In this document: positions 50,101 through 63,390 of the stretch, piece by piece
How positions within the stretch are numbered: the first letter of the stretch is position 1
Layout of the letters: each line of letters starts with the position of its first letter
NCBI GenBank assembly: GCA_031213475.1
Contig: JARUPZ010000007.1
Span: 5,265,586-5,329,585, forward strand
Reading direction: 5' to 3'
Length of the DNA stretch: 64,000 nt
Origin: Nereocystis luetkeana
Lineage: Eukaryota; Sar; Phaeophyceae; Laminariales; Laminariaceae
The notes under the pieces: generated by a model
What the model was told of the DNA's origin: nothing
Databases searched by the model: none
Seen by the model: only the letters and a program-made list of their open reading frames with translations
Translations under genes and position numbers: made by a program

Positions 50101-51838
50101 TTAGCTTCACCTCCAGTCAGTCCTCAAAAACCACGCGAGGGCGTCGTCTCCGTGGAGCGATATAATCATAACCACCCTCTTTGGACATCAGGAGGGAAAA
50201 ATGGCGACCCTCTAGAGACTTTAGGGGGGGGAAATGACGATTTCAGCAATGGCACTGGCAATATGGCAACTGCGTGTGGTTGGGGGGTGACACGAATTGT
50301 TGGAACCCCGAGTCGCAATGCAAGGAGTCGTACGGCACGGGCGCAAGATGACCTCCTACCCGGCCGTGCTCCGTATTTTTGGGTGCTCGCGCTGTTCCTG
50401 GACGGTTGATAACGCCAAAGAAAGCTATGTCGAGGTCCCAAAAGGTTGAGGTTATATCTACTACTGCGTACTCTGTACCAGGGATCTATATACGCGTACT
50501 GTGCTGCAGTATTAATACAGTAGTAGTAGCGTACAAAGTACAGCAGTATCATTCATTGTTTTGGTCGCCACGCCGAGGTTCCAACAGGGTTGGGGCTACA
50601 CTATCAATACTGCAGTGTACCTCGTACCAGTTGTCTACTGTACTGTAGCGTACAGTCGACCAAGCCAATACCTGGTATTAAGTTTTGGTGAGCACTTAAC
50701 TTGTGTGCGAGGCGTAAGAAAGCCCCAGTTGAACAAACGGTGCCTCCAAGTATACCGTTAGCGGTATTAATAGTAAGTGGCGGCGGCAGCCACAGCAACA
50801 GCAGCAGCAGCGGCAGGAGGAGGAATAATGGTACAGCATGCTGCAGTACACCTGCGGTAGAATTACTGTTGCTGCGTACTCGTAGTAGTACCGCAGCAGT
50901 AGACCCGAACGTAGAAACACCGTTTTTTTGTTTCACGAACAACATGGAATTGATTTTTTTTTATTTATTTTTTTGTTTTATCCTCCGACGGACCTGTTGC
51001 ATACCTGGTACAAAATATAACAGATCGCGAACAACTCAGGCAGGCCGTCAAAGGGCGCAGGGAAATCGCGTGAAGGCGAAAGAAGCAATCAACACATGAA
51101 AACAGCCCAAAGCGCGCAACGACCACCTCTGCCTCGCAACGGCGCCTGTGCATATCCAAAAATGATCCTCCATTTATTCAACGTGCTTTGTCAAGGACGT
51201 GCGGATTAGTCAATTTTCTCCTTCCTTCGTAAAAACGTGGTGAGGAATAAAAAAGAAGAAAAATTGACCCGTGAATAAAACAAAACGTTTATGTACGTAC
51301 TCGTGCATACGTACGTACGATTGTGAAAGTGTAGAGTTTCCGTGAAATAGCTAACCCAGCGTGTCACACAGGAAGAGCGGCCAAGTGCGCTACTAATGCC
51401 TACCAGTTTGAGAGTCAAAGTGGTCCATTCCGTCCCCGTGGCAATCGAACGATCCCTCACCAAAACCAAACCGAACCAAACACAACAGACAAGGGTGTGG
51501 CGCATCTCGCTGACGAGACGAAAATCGCCGGGGCGCCTACCCCCTTCCCCCTCGCCCCCATCGCACCGCACGTGCCCGTCCCTACGACGAGTATGTACTC
51601 AGTGAAACGCTCACTAAAATAGAGACAAGAGAGAGACAGAGAGAAGAAAGAAGAGACCGGGGGGAAAAAAAACTACTGAACGTTCCGAGCGATCGGTGCT
51701 ACAAGGCTACATTACCGACCGCTGAACTCTGCCACCGCATCACCGCATACGTATGCGCATACGTGGGGACGTCAAAAATTCGATCGAATCATGCGGGGCA
51801 GACAAAATTACTCTATAAACCTCGCGGGGAGGGTCAAA
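47179..51838. other. Intergenic region upstream of the secreted-protein gene
   Basis: It includes the gene's promoter side (47179-47500, G/T-rich), four TACCTGGTA-type motifs and scattered CAG/CTG runs. No exon, tRNA or inverted-end element was recognised. Most of 47500-51800 looks like unique non-coding sequence. Confidence 0.55.
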
Positions 51839-51987
51839 TCACGCCGATTCGTCATCCCCCGCCCCCCCCTCCTCGTCGTCCCTCGCAGGCAGGTTGAACT
51901 CCTTCGTCTCGAGTTCGCCCGCATCCCACGAGGCGACGAATGCAGCCAGGCTCTCTTCCGTGAGTTCGTCGTCCTCTGATGCCGCAG

Positions 51988-52037
<50 letters not shown>

Positions 52038-53424
52038 GATTATGACATAAAAAAGTGTGACGGAAAGGCGCGACGGAAACACAGCGATGAACGGCGCCCG
52101 AAACAAAACAAGTCAGACGGCACCAAGAAGCGCCGGAGAGGAGGGCAGTGCAAAGCGTCTATTACGACTTGGCCCAGCTTGGGCAACAAAATGGTTGATA
52201 GTACACACTAACTCCTATTTTTTCCCGGGCTGTTCGCAGATTCGGGTCAGACCTCCCGGGTCAGGTCGGGTCGGGTGGGGCCCGGTAAAAGGGTGACCCA
52301 CCCGACCCGTGAGAGTTTGACAATCTCCTGACCCGACCCGACCCGACCCGTGACATGTAAAAAACATCCCGACCCGACCTGCGGGTTCCTCTGATTTTTT
52401 CCACGCCGTCACGGTTAGGGTAATCGGGTCGATGTTTAAGGTGAAATCTACTTGGATCATTTCGTAGAAGAGCTGTCGGAGCTGGAAAGCAGAAGTGCTG
52501 ATACAACAAAAATATGTGTACATGAACAAACACACACACACAAGCAGGGGTGCACGGAAAAAAAGATAAAACGGAGCGGCACTCACCACGATGTCGGGAT
52601 TGAAAACAACCTACCAGCGCTTACTTATGCGGGTTGGAATTTTTGTCACAAAAATTAAACAAACCATATTCTTTTCAGTTTTTTTTTACTTGATTTTAGT
52701 ATAATCCCCCTGCCTGGGGCTTGAAAAAGAAAGTGGATTGTCGATTTTTTTTTTTTCGTGTACCCTTGCCGCAACTATCACAACTATTTAATAGTAACAG
52801 AACACTCGAAATATCCCGGACAAATTGGCACAAAAAAAATAAACTCACCGCTGATGGCGTACTGGTTTCGCATGAGGTCGAGCAGCGCCACGCGCGGCTT
52901 GAGCAGGGCCTTCTTGCTCTTCATGAACTTGTACTTCCCCTGGATCTCCTCGAGACCCACCAGCTTTCGGAACGCCGTCGACAAAGGCTCGATCTCCGAG
53001 GCGGTCAAGAAGCCGGCCGGTCTAGCCTTGCCGTCTTCCACGATCTTCGCGCGCGCTTCGGCCATGGGCTCCACCAGCTCGCGGATTCGTGCCTGAGGGT
53101 AGGCGGGGGGGGAGGAGGGGGGAGCGGGGTTGGGTTGGAGGGGTGGGGAACGTGGAGGAGGGGAGGGGGGGGGGGGGGTTAGGGGGGTTCGGTTGAAGAC
53201 GAGTCGTGCGGGGGGTGGCGTTGTTTGATATGGACCCGCTGCCGCGAGGTAGTTGATAGTGATGGCCGCGTTGGAATAACAGTGGGTGGTTCTCGTTGCG
53301 TCTTTGGGCATGAGGGGGAAAGGTGAGCGTTGAACCATGGGAGAAGAAGGGCAGTTCAACGCCCACCTATACGTTTATATTCACCACAACAGCACCTGGC
53401 AGTGTGGGTATGAGCAGTACGTTG

Positions 53425-53467
<43 letters not shown>

Positions 53468-56400
53468 GGCGCTGTCATAGTTTGGCCAGTTCAGGCAACA
53501 CCAACAAGATGGGAAGGCTGGACATCAGACAGGGAGGCAGGCGCCAAGCATGTCACAAGGGATATATATAGTCGTACAGCTATCATGCAGAGAAAAAAAG
53601 GGCGCGCGTGACACAAAACCCCGTGTGTACAAGGATAGAGAGACGCACGCGGTGCCTGTGACCTGTGAAGTACCCAAATCTTGCGAATACTGACTGCCGT
53701 GCGTGTTGTACCGGTGGGCGTCACTGCAATCAAACGACGACTTTGTTCTTTACTATCAAGTACCAGTATCGTGTATCAGGTATAAAGTATAAAAAACTGA
53801 AGTGCAGGATCAAGAGCTGAACTATTAATAACAGGTTAAGGGGGTCCCACCTGCTCGTCCTTGTCCCCCCCCTCCATAAACACGATGAACGACGGCTTCT
53901 GGGTGATCACCTCGGGAGACTCCGACAGCTCAGACAACGCCTGGGGGCAAAAGGGGCGCACGCGGAGAACGATTATGACAACAATCGAGAAAAAAAGTCG
54001 GGCCCATAAGAATCCCGATCGTCACGAGTAGCTCGCAGTCGCCCTACAGCACTACAAAAAAAAATAAGAAAGAGGTAATAACAATATGTCTTCCTACGGT
54101 ACCGTGTAACCGCAGGAGTACAACAAAATGTCGGGCGTAAAATTATACCTACACGATAACATTGTCCTATCACGAGTACCTCCAAGTAACACGAAGGATA
54201 AAGCTACAGTAAGGTTAACATCGAAAGCCGCGCTTCCGCGTCACGTTATATCCGTGGTCTTGGGACGGCCGGCGGGGCAGCGCCAGAGGAAGGCTGCAAG
54301 CTACGGGCACTCTTACGTGATGCTTGCGGACTGCCCCTGACGTTATGATGGGAAGTCGGGAGGGATGGAGAAACATATTCCGCAGTAAGACACTTTCGGC
54401 GGTGCAACGGTTCCGTTGGCAATCGTTCTCTTATTTCGGCGATATTTCCTTTCGCTACCATACGGGTTTCGCGCCCCCCACGAGCGCGGCGGACCGAGGC
54501 CACACCACCCGAGAAACAAAAAACTCCAACAAAAAATGCCTCGTCTGGTCTTTTTAAGGAGGACGTCTCAAAATGGGGAGAGGAAAACACGCCGTTGCTT
54601 TGGCCGCGACCGACCTCGACACATGAGCTATTGAGATCGCCAACAGGACCCGACTACAAGCCTCCGGCCTTCATGTCAGGCAAGCCTCACCAATCTCAAA
54701 CCTTCACGCACTTCACGAAGCCAACGTGTTGGCACAACGCACCTCAACTCGAAGACGCAAACACCACAAACTCCCGAAACAGAACAACCACCCCCCCCCC
54801 CCCTCCCCCGCTCCCTCCCTTCCCACCCCTCCCCCCTCCCCTCCCCTCCTTCCCACCCTCGAACCAAACCCCGCTAGCGCCGCGCCGCGTCGTGCCATTG
54901 GACACAAAAACGAACAACATAAAACATATGCCGGCGCAGACAGGCAGGCAGGCAGGCAGGCGAAGGCGCACCTTAGGGTACCAAGGGAACCCCTCGCCCT
55001 TCTGGTCCTTGATGACCTCCGGCCTCCCGTTGGCCGTGATGAGCTGCTGGTCCTCGTCGAACACGAGGAGGGTGGGCAGGGCGGACACGCCTAGGAGTTG
55101 CGCCGCGGTGCCCCTGGTCTTGCCGTCGAAGGGAACCGACAGCCAAGGCATGTCTCCCATGTACCTGTCCACGTCCGTTTTGTTTCGCGCCAGGGTGGAG
55201 TTGGGGTTGGGGTTGGGGTTGGGTTGGTTTGATTTGATTTGATTTGATTTGGTTCGGTTCGGTTCGGTTCGGTTCGGTTCGGTTCGGTTCGGTTCGGTTC
55301 GGTTCGGTTCGGTTCGGTTCGGTTCGGTTCGGTTCGGTTCGGTTCGGTTCGGTTCGGTTCGGTTCGGTTCGGTTCGGTTTGGTTTGGCTTGGCTTGGTTT
55401 GGTTTGGTTTGGTTTGGTTTGGTTCGGTTTGGTTCGGTTTGGTTTGGTTTGGTTTGATTTGGTTTAGGTTGGGGTGGTTTAGTTCGGGTTGGTTAGTCGG
55501 GTTTGGCATGGATTGGGTTGGTTCAGTCGGGTTTGGCATGGATTGGCTTGGCTTGGCTTGGCTTGGTTGGGTTTGGTTTGGTTTGGTTCGGGTTGATTTG
55601 GTTTAGGTTGGGGTGTTTGTTTTATGAGGGGCTTTTGGCTTGGCTTGGCTTGGGTCAGGTTAGGTTTGGATATAGGGTAGATCGGATCCTGTAAGGTGGA
55701 TAGGTTAGGCGAAAGTAGGGTGGGGCAGGGTAGGGCACAGTAAGGTAGAGTAAGATAGGGTAATTTTTCAGCGCATTGCGGATGCAAGCAAAACGCACAA
55801 CAAATGTAGCACACAGCTTTGAACCCAACGTCTACGGCAGCAAGCACGCAATACACCGCACCGCACCGGACCGACTCAAAGCGGGGGAAATCAAGTGGAA
55901 GCAGGCGCCTACTTTGGGCGCTTATGCCCCAACCTTCGTAATTCCACCTTATCAAGGACAAATCGAGGTAGAAAGGCCCCACAACACGATAAGCACCAAG
56001 AAGGAAGGAAGGAAGGAAGGAAGGGAGGAAGGAAGGCCGACATATACGAATAGAAGGCCAACGAAACAGAGACGACAAGAAAGAACAAAAGTCTTGAGAG
56101 GTATGCTTAAGAACTACGCCTATACGGCTGTGGTTCTCACGTGCTGAACTCTTCGGCGCTTTTGTCGCTTGACACAAACACGATCTCGAACGGTTTCCCT
56201 GCGATGGCACGCGAGCAACCGTAAACACGAGGGGACGGGACCGGACGGACGGACGGACGGACGGGGGGGGGGGGGGGGGGGGGGGTGGAGGTAAGTGAGG
56301 GAAACAAACGAGGGAGAGAAGCGAGGCGAACACGCTCAGGATTGACGTCGGAGGACTTTAACGAATGCGATAATTCGGAGCCGAAAAACGAGGATGGACC

Positions 56401-59400
56401 CGACCCGCATCTAACGAAAAACTCGGAGCCGAAAAACGAGGATGGACCCGACCCGCATCTAACGAAAAAAACGGAATCATACACCCCAGTAGTATTTATA
56501 GACCCAAGCATGGCAACCCGTGCTCGCAAAAAAGCAACAATCCCCAATCCACCGATTCAAGTGAGCTCATGAAAATGGTGGGACTGTTTGTTTTTAGCGA
56601 GCGCGAGTTCCCAATTTTTGGAGTCTCAAATACTACCGGTATATGCTTGAATGCAAAGAAAAACAAAAAAAATCCGAAAGATGGGCGAGAGAAGCAGCAG
56701 CAGCAGCGCTTTTCGAGAACGAGAAAACCTTTACAGTCGCCGTGCACTCTCGAAAAGGTCTGACTGTGATTCACCGGCTGGTTACCACTGCGCCCCTAGC
56801 CCTCAATCCCTGTGCCAGGTATTCAGTATTCACCTTCCTCCTTCAGCTTGTTGTAGACCTTCTTGAGGATGGGCGTGAACTGCTTGCAGGGGGCGCACCA
56901 ACTGGCGCTGAAGTACACCGCCAGCACCTTCCCGTCGAGAGCCTCCGCGCCGACCTCGGTGCCGTCAGACTGACCAATCACAACAACAACAACAACAATA
57001 ACAACAGCGAAAACAAAAACAACAATAACAACAAAACGGATAAAAGCGCCGTAGAAACGCGTGGGAGGCAGAGTAAGGGCGTGTGAGAGCAAATTAGTAG
57101 AGGGGTAAGCACGGTATTTGAAAAAAAAAAAACTACCAAATACTGGTAACGAAGTCTCCCGTGACCTCCCAATGCAAGCGAAACAAAGTCTTCGACTCCC
57201 TTCCTTCGGCCCGTGTAAACGCGAACGAGGAACCTAGCCCAACGCTCCTACTACTGCAATACTACTATATTACGAGTAACCTTACTTATGCTACTACTGC
57301 TACTACTACTCCGGCTACTACTATAATACTGTCACTACTACTAATACTACTACTACGTCCACCATCACAACCACCACCACAACGACTACAACAAGTGCTA
57401 CAACTTAAAACTGCAACTACAACTACAACTACTGCTACTACTACTGCTGCTACTACAACTACAACTACAACTACAACTGCTACTACTGCTGCTACTACAA
57501 CTGCTACTACAAGTACAGCTACAACTGCAACTACAACTACAACTCCTGTACAGCTACAACTACAACTTCAACTTAGCAACGACTACAACTTCAACTTACA
57601 ACTACAAGTGCAAATACTGCTACTGCTACTATTAACTACTACTACTGCTACAACAACTACTAGTCCTTCCCAAGCAGAGAGCAGAGCCGACCGGGGCAAC
57701 CAGCCGCACAAGCAACGGCAGGCAATCGGAGAGTGACATGACCCAACGACCACCAATACCAACACACCAGCGAAAAAACAACCACACTCTCCTGCGTCCT
57801 TTGTCGTGTACACGTCACATACCGGTACAAAAAAAAAAAAAACTGCAAACAACGAACCCCTTTCCTCGCCTTCTCTTCCGCAATAACATCGATAAAAAAA
57901 AAAAGAACGGCAGAAAAATAACAAGAGCGGGGCCCTCCCCCATGCACTCCTTTCGAGCAACTTTTCTGCCTCGTAATACTGACCTTGAGGAATTTGGTCC
58001 CAAGCATTTCCTTCAGCGACTTGTTCTTCCATGGGAAGTCGTCGGGAAAGAACACCATGTTCGAGTAACCGTCCCTCGTCACCACGTCACCCTATGATAC
58101 CAACCATCGAAGAGAAAAAACAAACAACCATTGGCCGATACGGCGCGAGGGACGGGGAGGGGGGGTGGGTGGGTGTGAACTTGTGTCATGCGTGGGCGTA
58201 GTCGTGTGAGTATAGACCCTCACATTCTTACATTGTTGGGACGGAGCATCTTTCATCCCCGATAGCGCGGGTGGGGGGGGGGGGGTACTGAAATCATGCA
58301 TGGCCGTCGTCGTATGGCCATAGACCCTCGCATCTCTACAATGCCGGGACGGAGGACGTCGGGTTTTCACCGACCAGGCAGATATTGCTTGCACCAATCG
58401 CGAAGCGCCGTGAGGTGTTCGGCGAGTCGCATGAAGGGTGGGCTGCATTCTACCAAGAACCGCTTTAGAGGCGGCTTTTCTTGCATATGGATGACAGCAT
58501 CAATGAATCGATTTAATTTAAACACAGGACACCAACCGCGTGGTGTGGCGTGAACAATATGCGCACAGCTTTTCGGCGCGCTGCTCTATTATCCTGCTCT
58601 ATGACCCTGCCCTATGATTGTATGATAACCACTACCGCTTCTATTACTGCTATTAATACTTCTACTACTCTTGCTGTATGGTTGCATGATCCAGCTGGAG
58701 TATTGCTGCGCATTACAGTACGATTCATATATACCTTGTCGTCGACCACGATGACCGCGGGGAGCACGCGGATCTCCGCCTTCCGGATGAGGTTGGCCAC
58801 GGTGGCGTTGCTGTGCACGATGCCCTTCCACGGCATCTCCTTGATCGCCTCGGCGTACGTCTGCAGGGAGGGAAAAAGCAATCCCAAGCAGCGGTTACGT
58901 CGACAGACAAGAAGAGTAGTCAACATTGAGAGGAGTCCCGACACCTCATGCAACACACTACCAGGTACGTCACATTGCCATCACACAAGACATGTATAAA
59001 ACTCAGGAGAGGGTGATATTTCGACACTTTGCGCCGAATTCAATATCGCGATTTTCGTGGACGCAAATCCCTCGATATAAAACTCGATATCTGGTTCTTT
59101 GCCAGTAGAACGTGAGGTAAGACATGCGTGAAATGAATAGTCGTCAGCAAGTCCAACGAACACGAAGGATACACTGCTGTACAGCATGGGATGGGCTGGA
59201 GGACATATAGCTGCTGCTGCTGGTTCTCTAGGTAGCTCGACAGGCTACAGCGCCCGCGTACACCGCTTAGCTGTGGGCATAGACGAGGCCGCAGCGCGGA
59301 CGCGTCTCGTGCTCGTGCTGAGGCGTGTCCGCCAAAAACCAAATATCTGGTTGGCGCTATCCGGTTGTTCCCGGATAGGGTGGGGCGTGCCGTGTGTTTG

Positions 59401-62400
59401 GGACATGTGGGTTTGGGGCAGCGCCGGCAGAAAGACGCCAAGCCGGAGTACTGGATGATGTGCTGGTGCCGCTGAACCCGGGCATCCCGGGCATCCGCCC
59501 CTGCCCGACCAAGGGAGCACCCGTCTGCCGTACTGCCGTACTCATTCAACCAAAAGTCGTGGCGGCCACTGCCGCTGTTGTTGTCCTTGCTGGCAAGGTG
59601 AGGATCGGATGACCGAGTAGAGGGGACAGGCTGTTTCCAATTTTGTCAGCCAGATTCGGCTCTACCAACACGAAAAGAGAACACAAATATCTGCTTGGGG
59701 TAGAAACACCCCAAGCATATAGTTGTGTGTTGCGGACCACGAATCGCGAAAATATCGCCGTATATTTGCATGTCCCGCCGTTGGTATAAAACTCGATAGG
59801 CACATAATTTGGCTCTAAACCCCTAATATCGCGATATTTCTGAGTTTTATACATGTCTACTACAACGTCGCACTGCCCGACTTCTTCCGGTAAAACCGTG
59901 CTTATTGGTGCCGTACATTCCAACGGTACTGGATACCATTTAATCGGCACCTACCAACGACCGTTACAAGAAACCCGCTATACAGAAAAAAAAAAAAACA
60001 GGGAAAAAACAGCAACTGTTCAACATAAAACGATGGAAGGAGTGTCCGTATCCTGCTCGAATGGCCTCATCTTTCTATGAGGCCACCACGACAATCACGT
60101 CCCACTTTCCCACAAAAACGCCGCGAACAAGCCACACAGTAAACCCTTTTGCCAGAAACTAAAGGCGCGTCTACTGTACATGGGTCTACGATAACCCAGG
60201 CACGCACACGCGTGCGGCGTTTCTGCGCACGCTATGTCTTTGCGGGGGGGGGGGGGGGGGGGATCAATCACGTACCTTAAAAAATATACCAGGGAATTAA
60301 TGAGGGATGAGGGCGCGATACAAGAAAAGAAGAAAGAGAAACACACACACACATAGCGGCCGTGCACTGCAAGTAAATAATTTTACTCGTATATAGTACA
60401 TCGCGCGCGACGAGCGTCTAGTCCAGACAGTAGACCCAGACAGCAGACCCTGTCCCTGCAAGTGAGAACGATACCACTGCCTCCGTCCGTCCGACCGTTT
60501 CTGCGGTTTTCACGCCTCGGGCAGAAAATTCATTCCCACTGTCATGATCTAGACCTTCCAAGGCGAATCTATTCCCGATACGGCATGGTATTGTCCACAC
60601 CTCTTGCTGTCGGGTGGGGCCCGTATGATCTGCATGTTGTACGTAGCAGCACAATTTTCTTACTAGGTTGGAGCTGTACTGCCTGTATTATGTAGATCCT
60701 GCGCAGCCTCTGACAACGGCAGGCGAGGAACTAGATGATCTAGTGTAGACAGATAGGTAGATAGGTAGATAGATAGATCATGATTTGCCTGGGCTGTGGT
60801 TTTAACGTCCTCGGACGCGCGCCATCTCATCAGAAACCAGAACCAACGCTGCCACTGCCTATATACTGCTGCAGCAATATCATAGAGGCTGCCGAGCAGC
60901 GTTTGATGCTGTCCCAATCTACTGAGGCTGACATCCAAGCAGGGGAGCAGCACGCAATGCTTGCCACTTTTGGCCCAACAAATACAGCAGTACCGACCTC
61001 CTTCTCATACCCCCCCCCCCCCACGATCGCTATCCTAGGAGATAGATGGTGGCCACATGCGGCCAAACAGGAAGGGGATAAGATTAACAAAAAGTTTCTA
61101 CGTAATATATGGAAACAACGTAATGAGCGCCCAATTGTTGGAGGTGTCTCTATTAGGAGTAGGAACGTTGCTCCGTCTCAAAAGGGATGCGTGGTCAATG
61201 GTCAAATGACTAAGGCAAGCAACAAATGAGTACGCCCCCCCCCCCGGTCATACGACTACGGCCATGCATGAAATCGAGTACACCCCCCCCCCCCCCCCGG
61301 TATCCGGTGCACTGCTGGGACACCACCGCACGACGAGAAAGGCACGCGACCGCGTCCACGGCCAGCCCCGGGACGCAACGCACACGCCAACACCAAGGCC
61401 AGCTACACACTTCAAAGGAAAATAAATAAAAGGGCGACTGCAAACAGCGGCATATTATTACACTATCGATAGTTCAAGAAATGACGCATCATGCCTGTAG
61501 TCGTGGTAGAAAAAGCTACCAGACGATAAAAACATAAACAAAAACAAAAACGCTTGTTTGTTCCTCACCTCCGCCGAGTCGGCTACGGGAACGTACACTA
61601 CCTCCAGCTCCTTCCCGGCAGCCTGCGCTTTGCTGTACGCCTGGCAGGCAAACGAAAAATAAAAACGAAAACAAAAAAAGCGTGAGATGGACACACGCAT
61701 CAGAGACAACAAACACATGCGGTTGTCCGAACGGGACGTGAGCGACCTTGAAAAAAAAAAAAGCTACTCATGAGACATTGTTTATTATTCGTGTCAGCGG
61801 TCAACGGAAGAGCGCGTTCGCGCGTGGGGTGGCTACATCACATGTTAGTCCCTATCGTGCGTCGTGAAATATTTTAGACTACGGGCAAAGAAAGGGCACG
61901 TACTACTACGGACTGTAAGCACTGCACACAACTCCAATAAACAGCCGACAACCGCCACAAAAAAAAAAACGAACGCACCCACGCACGCGAGACGCCTCCA
62001 ACCACTTAAAACCCTGGCTGGCGCTAAAAAGTGCGGTAGCTTCCATACTTGACCGCCGCTACTTCAACGAGGAACGTGTCGGCACTTATCTTGAAAAAAA
62101 AAAACAAGCCAACGAAACCAGGAGATCAACAACCCTATCGACCTATTCCATCGACGCCTTTTGCATGGTCGCTGAAGGAAGCACCGACTATCACACGGGT
62201 GGTCAGATAACACACCCCCTAAGACGAATTTCCGAGACGAGTTTCTCCCGAAGAGTGGAATGGTGCACACAACGAGATTGGCGGCGTCGGAGAGATCTTG
62301 TCGAGGTTTTTCTAAAAAAAGACAACATTTCTCGGCGTTGGCACCCTCTCCGTTGTTGCCGAGCAAGTGCTATCCTATCACCCGGGTGTGATAAGTGTCA

Positions 62401-63052
62401 TACGGTAAGTACACTCAGCCCCGTGTACCCGAGGCAGACCATCGCCCGCCGTTTGAGTACCCTACAGCAGTTCTGCTTGCTGAACAAAGCCTAACATGAA
62501 GAAGAACAAAAAAAACGACGACTCGTTCCAAAGTGGCAACAGACTGGATCGATCGCCGAACCCCCAAAAATAAACCATCAACCATCTGTGCGACCACCCA
62601 TCGCAGCGAGAAAAAACACCCGCTTCTTCCCAGGTGGTGACAAATTATCAGCGCTCCTAAACATTGCCTGGTGTGTCATATTAATGAACATGTTGGCCTG
62701 TACTAATGTAGTGTCACACAAATACTAATAATATGTTCGTCTGCAGACTGCTGCACGAGCATTTGTTCAATACCGTGTCGACCCTGAACACGCACGACAC
62801 TACTCGATGCTATAGGTAACAGTTAACGGGACGCGTGCACACTCCAGTCCAGCCCGCCCCCCGGCCCCTCTGCCAAAACACAGGGGAGCACAAAAACAGT
62901 GTGGAAATATCCCCCCCCCCCACCTCCTTGACGATCGGCGTTGGTCGCACGGTCTCCTGCCCCTCCGCAGCCTTCTCGAGCTGTTCCTCGACCGCCCGGC
63001 TGGAGAAGTAGTAAGCCACGTGCTTGCCCTCCAAGGCTTCCTTAGTCGAGAT
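51839..63052 (-). CDS. NXN: Nucleoredoxin (NXN-like), 5'-partial, ten exons visible
   Basis: Exons (minus strand, 5' to 3'): 62924-63052, 61569-61640, 58735-58860, 57984-58091, 56834-56969, 56141-56198, 54972-55164, 53851-53940, 52849-53092, 51839-51975 (TGA stop). They give 430 residues against 435 in human NXN, so only a short N-terminal exon is missing to the right. The order is a first thioredoxin-fold domain (EALEGKHVAYYFSS ... KEMPWKGIVHS ... DDFPWKN), a second domain with the redox centre WCAPC (visible Cys 170 and 173, then EIVFVSSDKSAEEF, GDMPWLSVPFDGKTRG, GEGFPWYPK), and the C-terminal PDI-like third domain (PSFIVFMEGGDKDEQ ... PRVALLDLMRNQYAI ... LTEESLAAFVASWD). Family knowledge: NXN reduces disulfides in the cytosol and nucleus and regulates signalling partners. 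The first domain has no CxxC at the expected place, so it is probably not a redox centre. Introns hold a GGTTC satellite, element A copies and an 869-bp inverted-repeat element. Confidence 0.92.
51988..52038. repeat. (TTG)n microsatellite
   Basis: 17 TTG units. On the minus strand they are (CAA)n lying 12 bases before the last nucleoredoxin exon. Confidence 0.95.
52238..52400. repeat. CGGGT/ACCCG pentanucleotide tract, inverted halves
   Basis: GGGTCAGGTCGGGTCGGGTG followed by CTGACCCGACCCGACCCG, able to fold back. It lies in the last nucleoredoxin intron. Confidence 0.75.
53429..53464. repeat. (TA)n microsatellite
   Basis: About 17 TA units. Confidence 0.95.
55196..55760. repeat. Large GGTTC/GGTTT pentanucleotide satellite
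   Basis: A pure (GGTTC)n core at about 55251-55378 is flanked by GGTTT, GGCTT and GGGTT variants. It lies in the nucleoredoxin intron 55165-56140. Confidence 0.9.
56383..56472. repeat. ~44-bp tandem duplication
   Basis: CGGAGCCGAAAAACGAGGAT ... CATCTAACGAAAAA occurs twice. Confidence 0.9.
57230..57665. repeat. ACT/ACA/GCT trinucleotide-rich tract
   Basis: Long degenerate (CTACTA)(CAACTA) run in a nucleoredoxin intron. The Thr-rich frame through it is an artefact. Confidence 0.85.
58173..58256 (+). mobile_element. Element A 5' fragment, diverged
   Basis: TGTGTCATGCGTGGGCGTAG and GGGACGGAGCATC identify it. It stops before the second hairpin. Confidence 0.6.
58286..58530 (+). mobile_element. 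Element A copy in a nucleoredoxin intron
   Basis: It begins after a G-tract with GGTACTGAAATCATGCATGG and extends past the TCGCATGAAGGGTG segment. At the site used for the scar comparison it reads TTCTACCAAGAACCGC, without the TTAATA insertion. Confidence 0.8.
58989..59857. mobile_element. 869-bp non-coding element with 18-bp perfect inverted ends
   Basis: GACATGTATAAAACTCAG at 58989-59006 is exactly repeated in inverse at 59840-59857. Subterminal AATATCGCGAT and TATAAAACTCGATA motifs occur near both ends. No coding frame or clear target duplication was seen. It lies in the nucleoredoxin intron 58861-61568. Confidence 0.65.
59858..62923 (-). other. Nucleoredoxin introns around exon 61569-61640
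   Basis: They contain an 18-G tract at 60245, an element B and element A end at 61117-61285, and T/A-rich runs before possible acceptors at 61747 and 62096. Those acceptors do not open exons that fit the NXN alignment. Confidence 0.6.
61117..61213 (+). repeat. Element B copy, long
   Basis: AATGAGCGCCC, GGTGTCTCTATTAGGAG, GGGATGCGTGGTCAATGGTC and ATGAGTAC plus a C-tract. A minus-strand element A end follows at 61245-61285. Confidence 0.75.
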
Positions 63053-63390
63053 CTGATCATACAAGTTCCGTACAAGGGCATATGCGGTGGGAGGGGCGGG
63101 GAGGATATTGATAGTTGCCCGCTGCATCTGACACAAGGTTAGGTACTGTGCTCAACAGCTGACCGAGGGTCTCCAAGCGGAAAGCCTCTCCGGGAGTTCC
63201 ACGTAACATTGTTATCATTTAACTGGTACATATACCTCGTGCAAATGAAAATAGGGTGGGCCAACAGTGTACCAGGTGTAGGCCGAAACCATCGCGAGGA
63301 CCTCCTCCCCATCGTCTCCTCTTTTTGTTTTTTTTCCCTTGTTGGACTCAGATTAATAGCGGTAGTAGCGATTCCACCTGGAAGGGGAGA

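Noticed and set aside
52215..52589. Extra nucleoredoxin exon between the last two
   Set aside because: LDLMRNQYAIS joined to EDDELTEESLAAF has the same length as the human segment, so no exon is missing; the frame is built from CGGGT repeats.
55244..55606. Repetitive frames on both strands over the GGTTC array
   Set aside because: A 15-bp period of a pentanucleotide repeat leaves all frames open; no coding evidence.
62040..62096. Extra nucleoredoxin exon (ISADTFLVEVAAV) after a T-rich acceptor
   Set aside because: The family alignment joins the exons at 62924 and 61640 directly in phase; adding this piece would break the thioredoxin fold, and no good donor follows.
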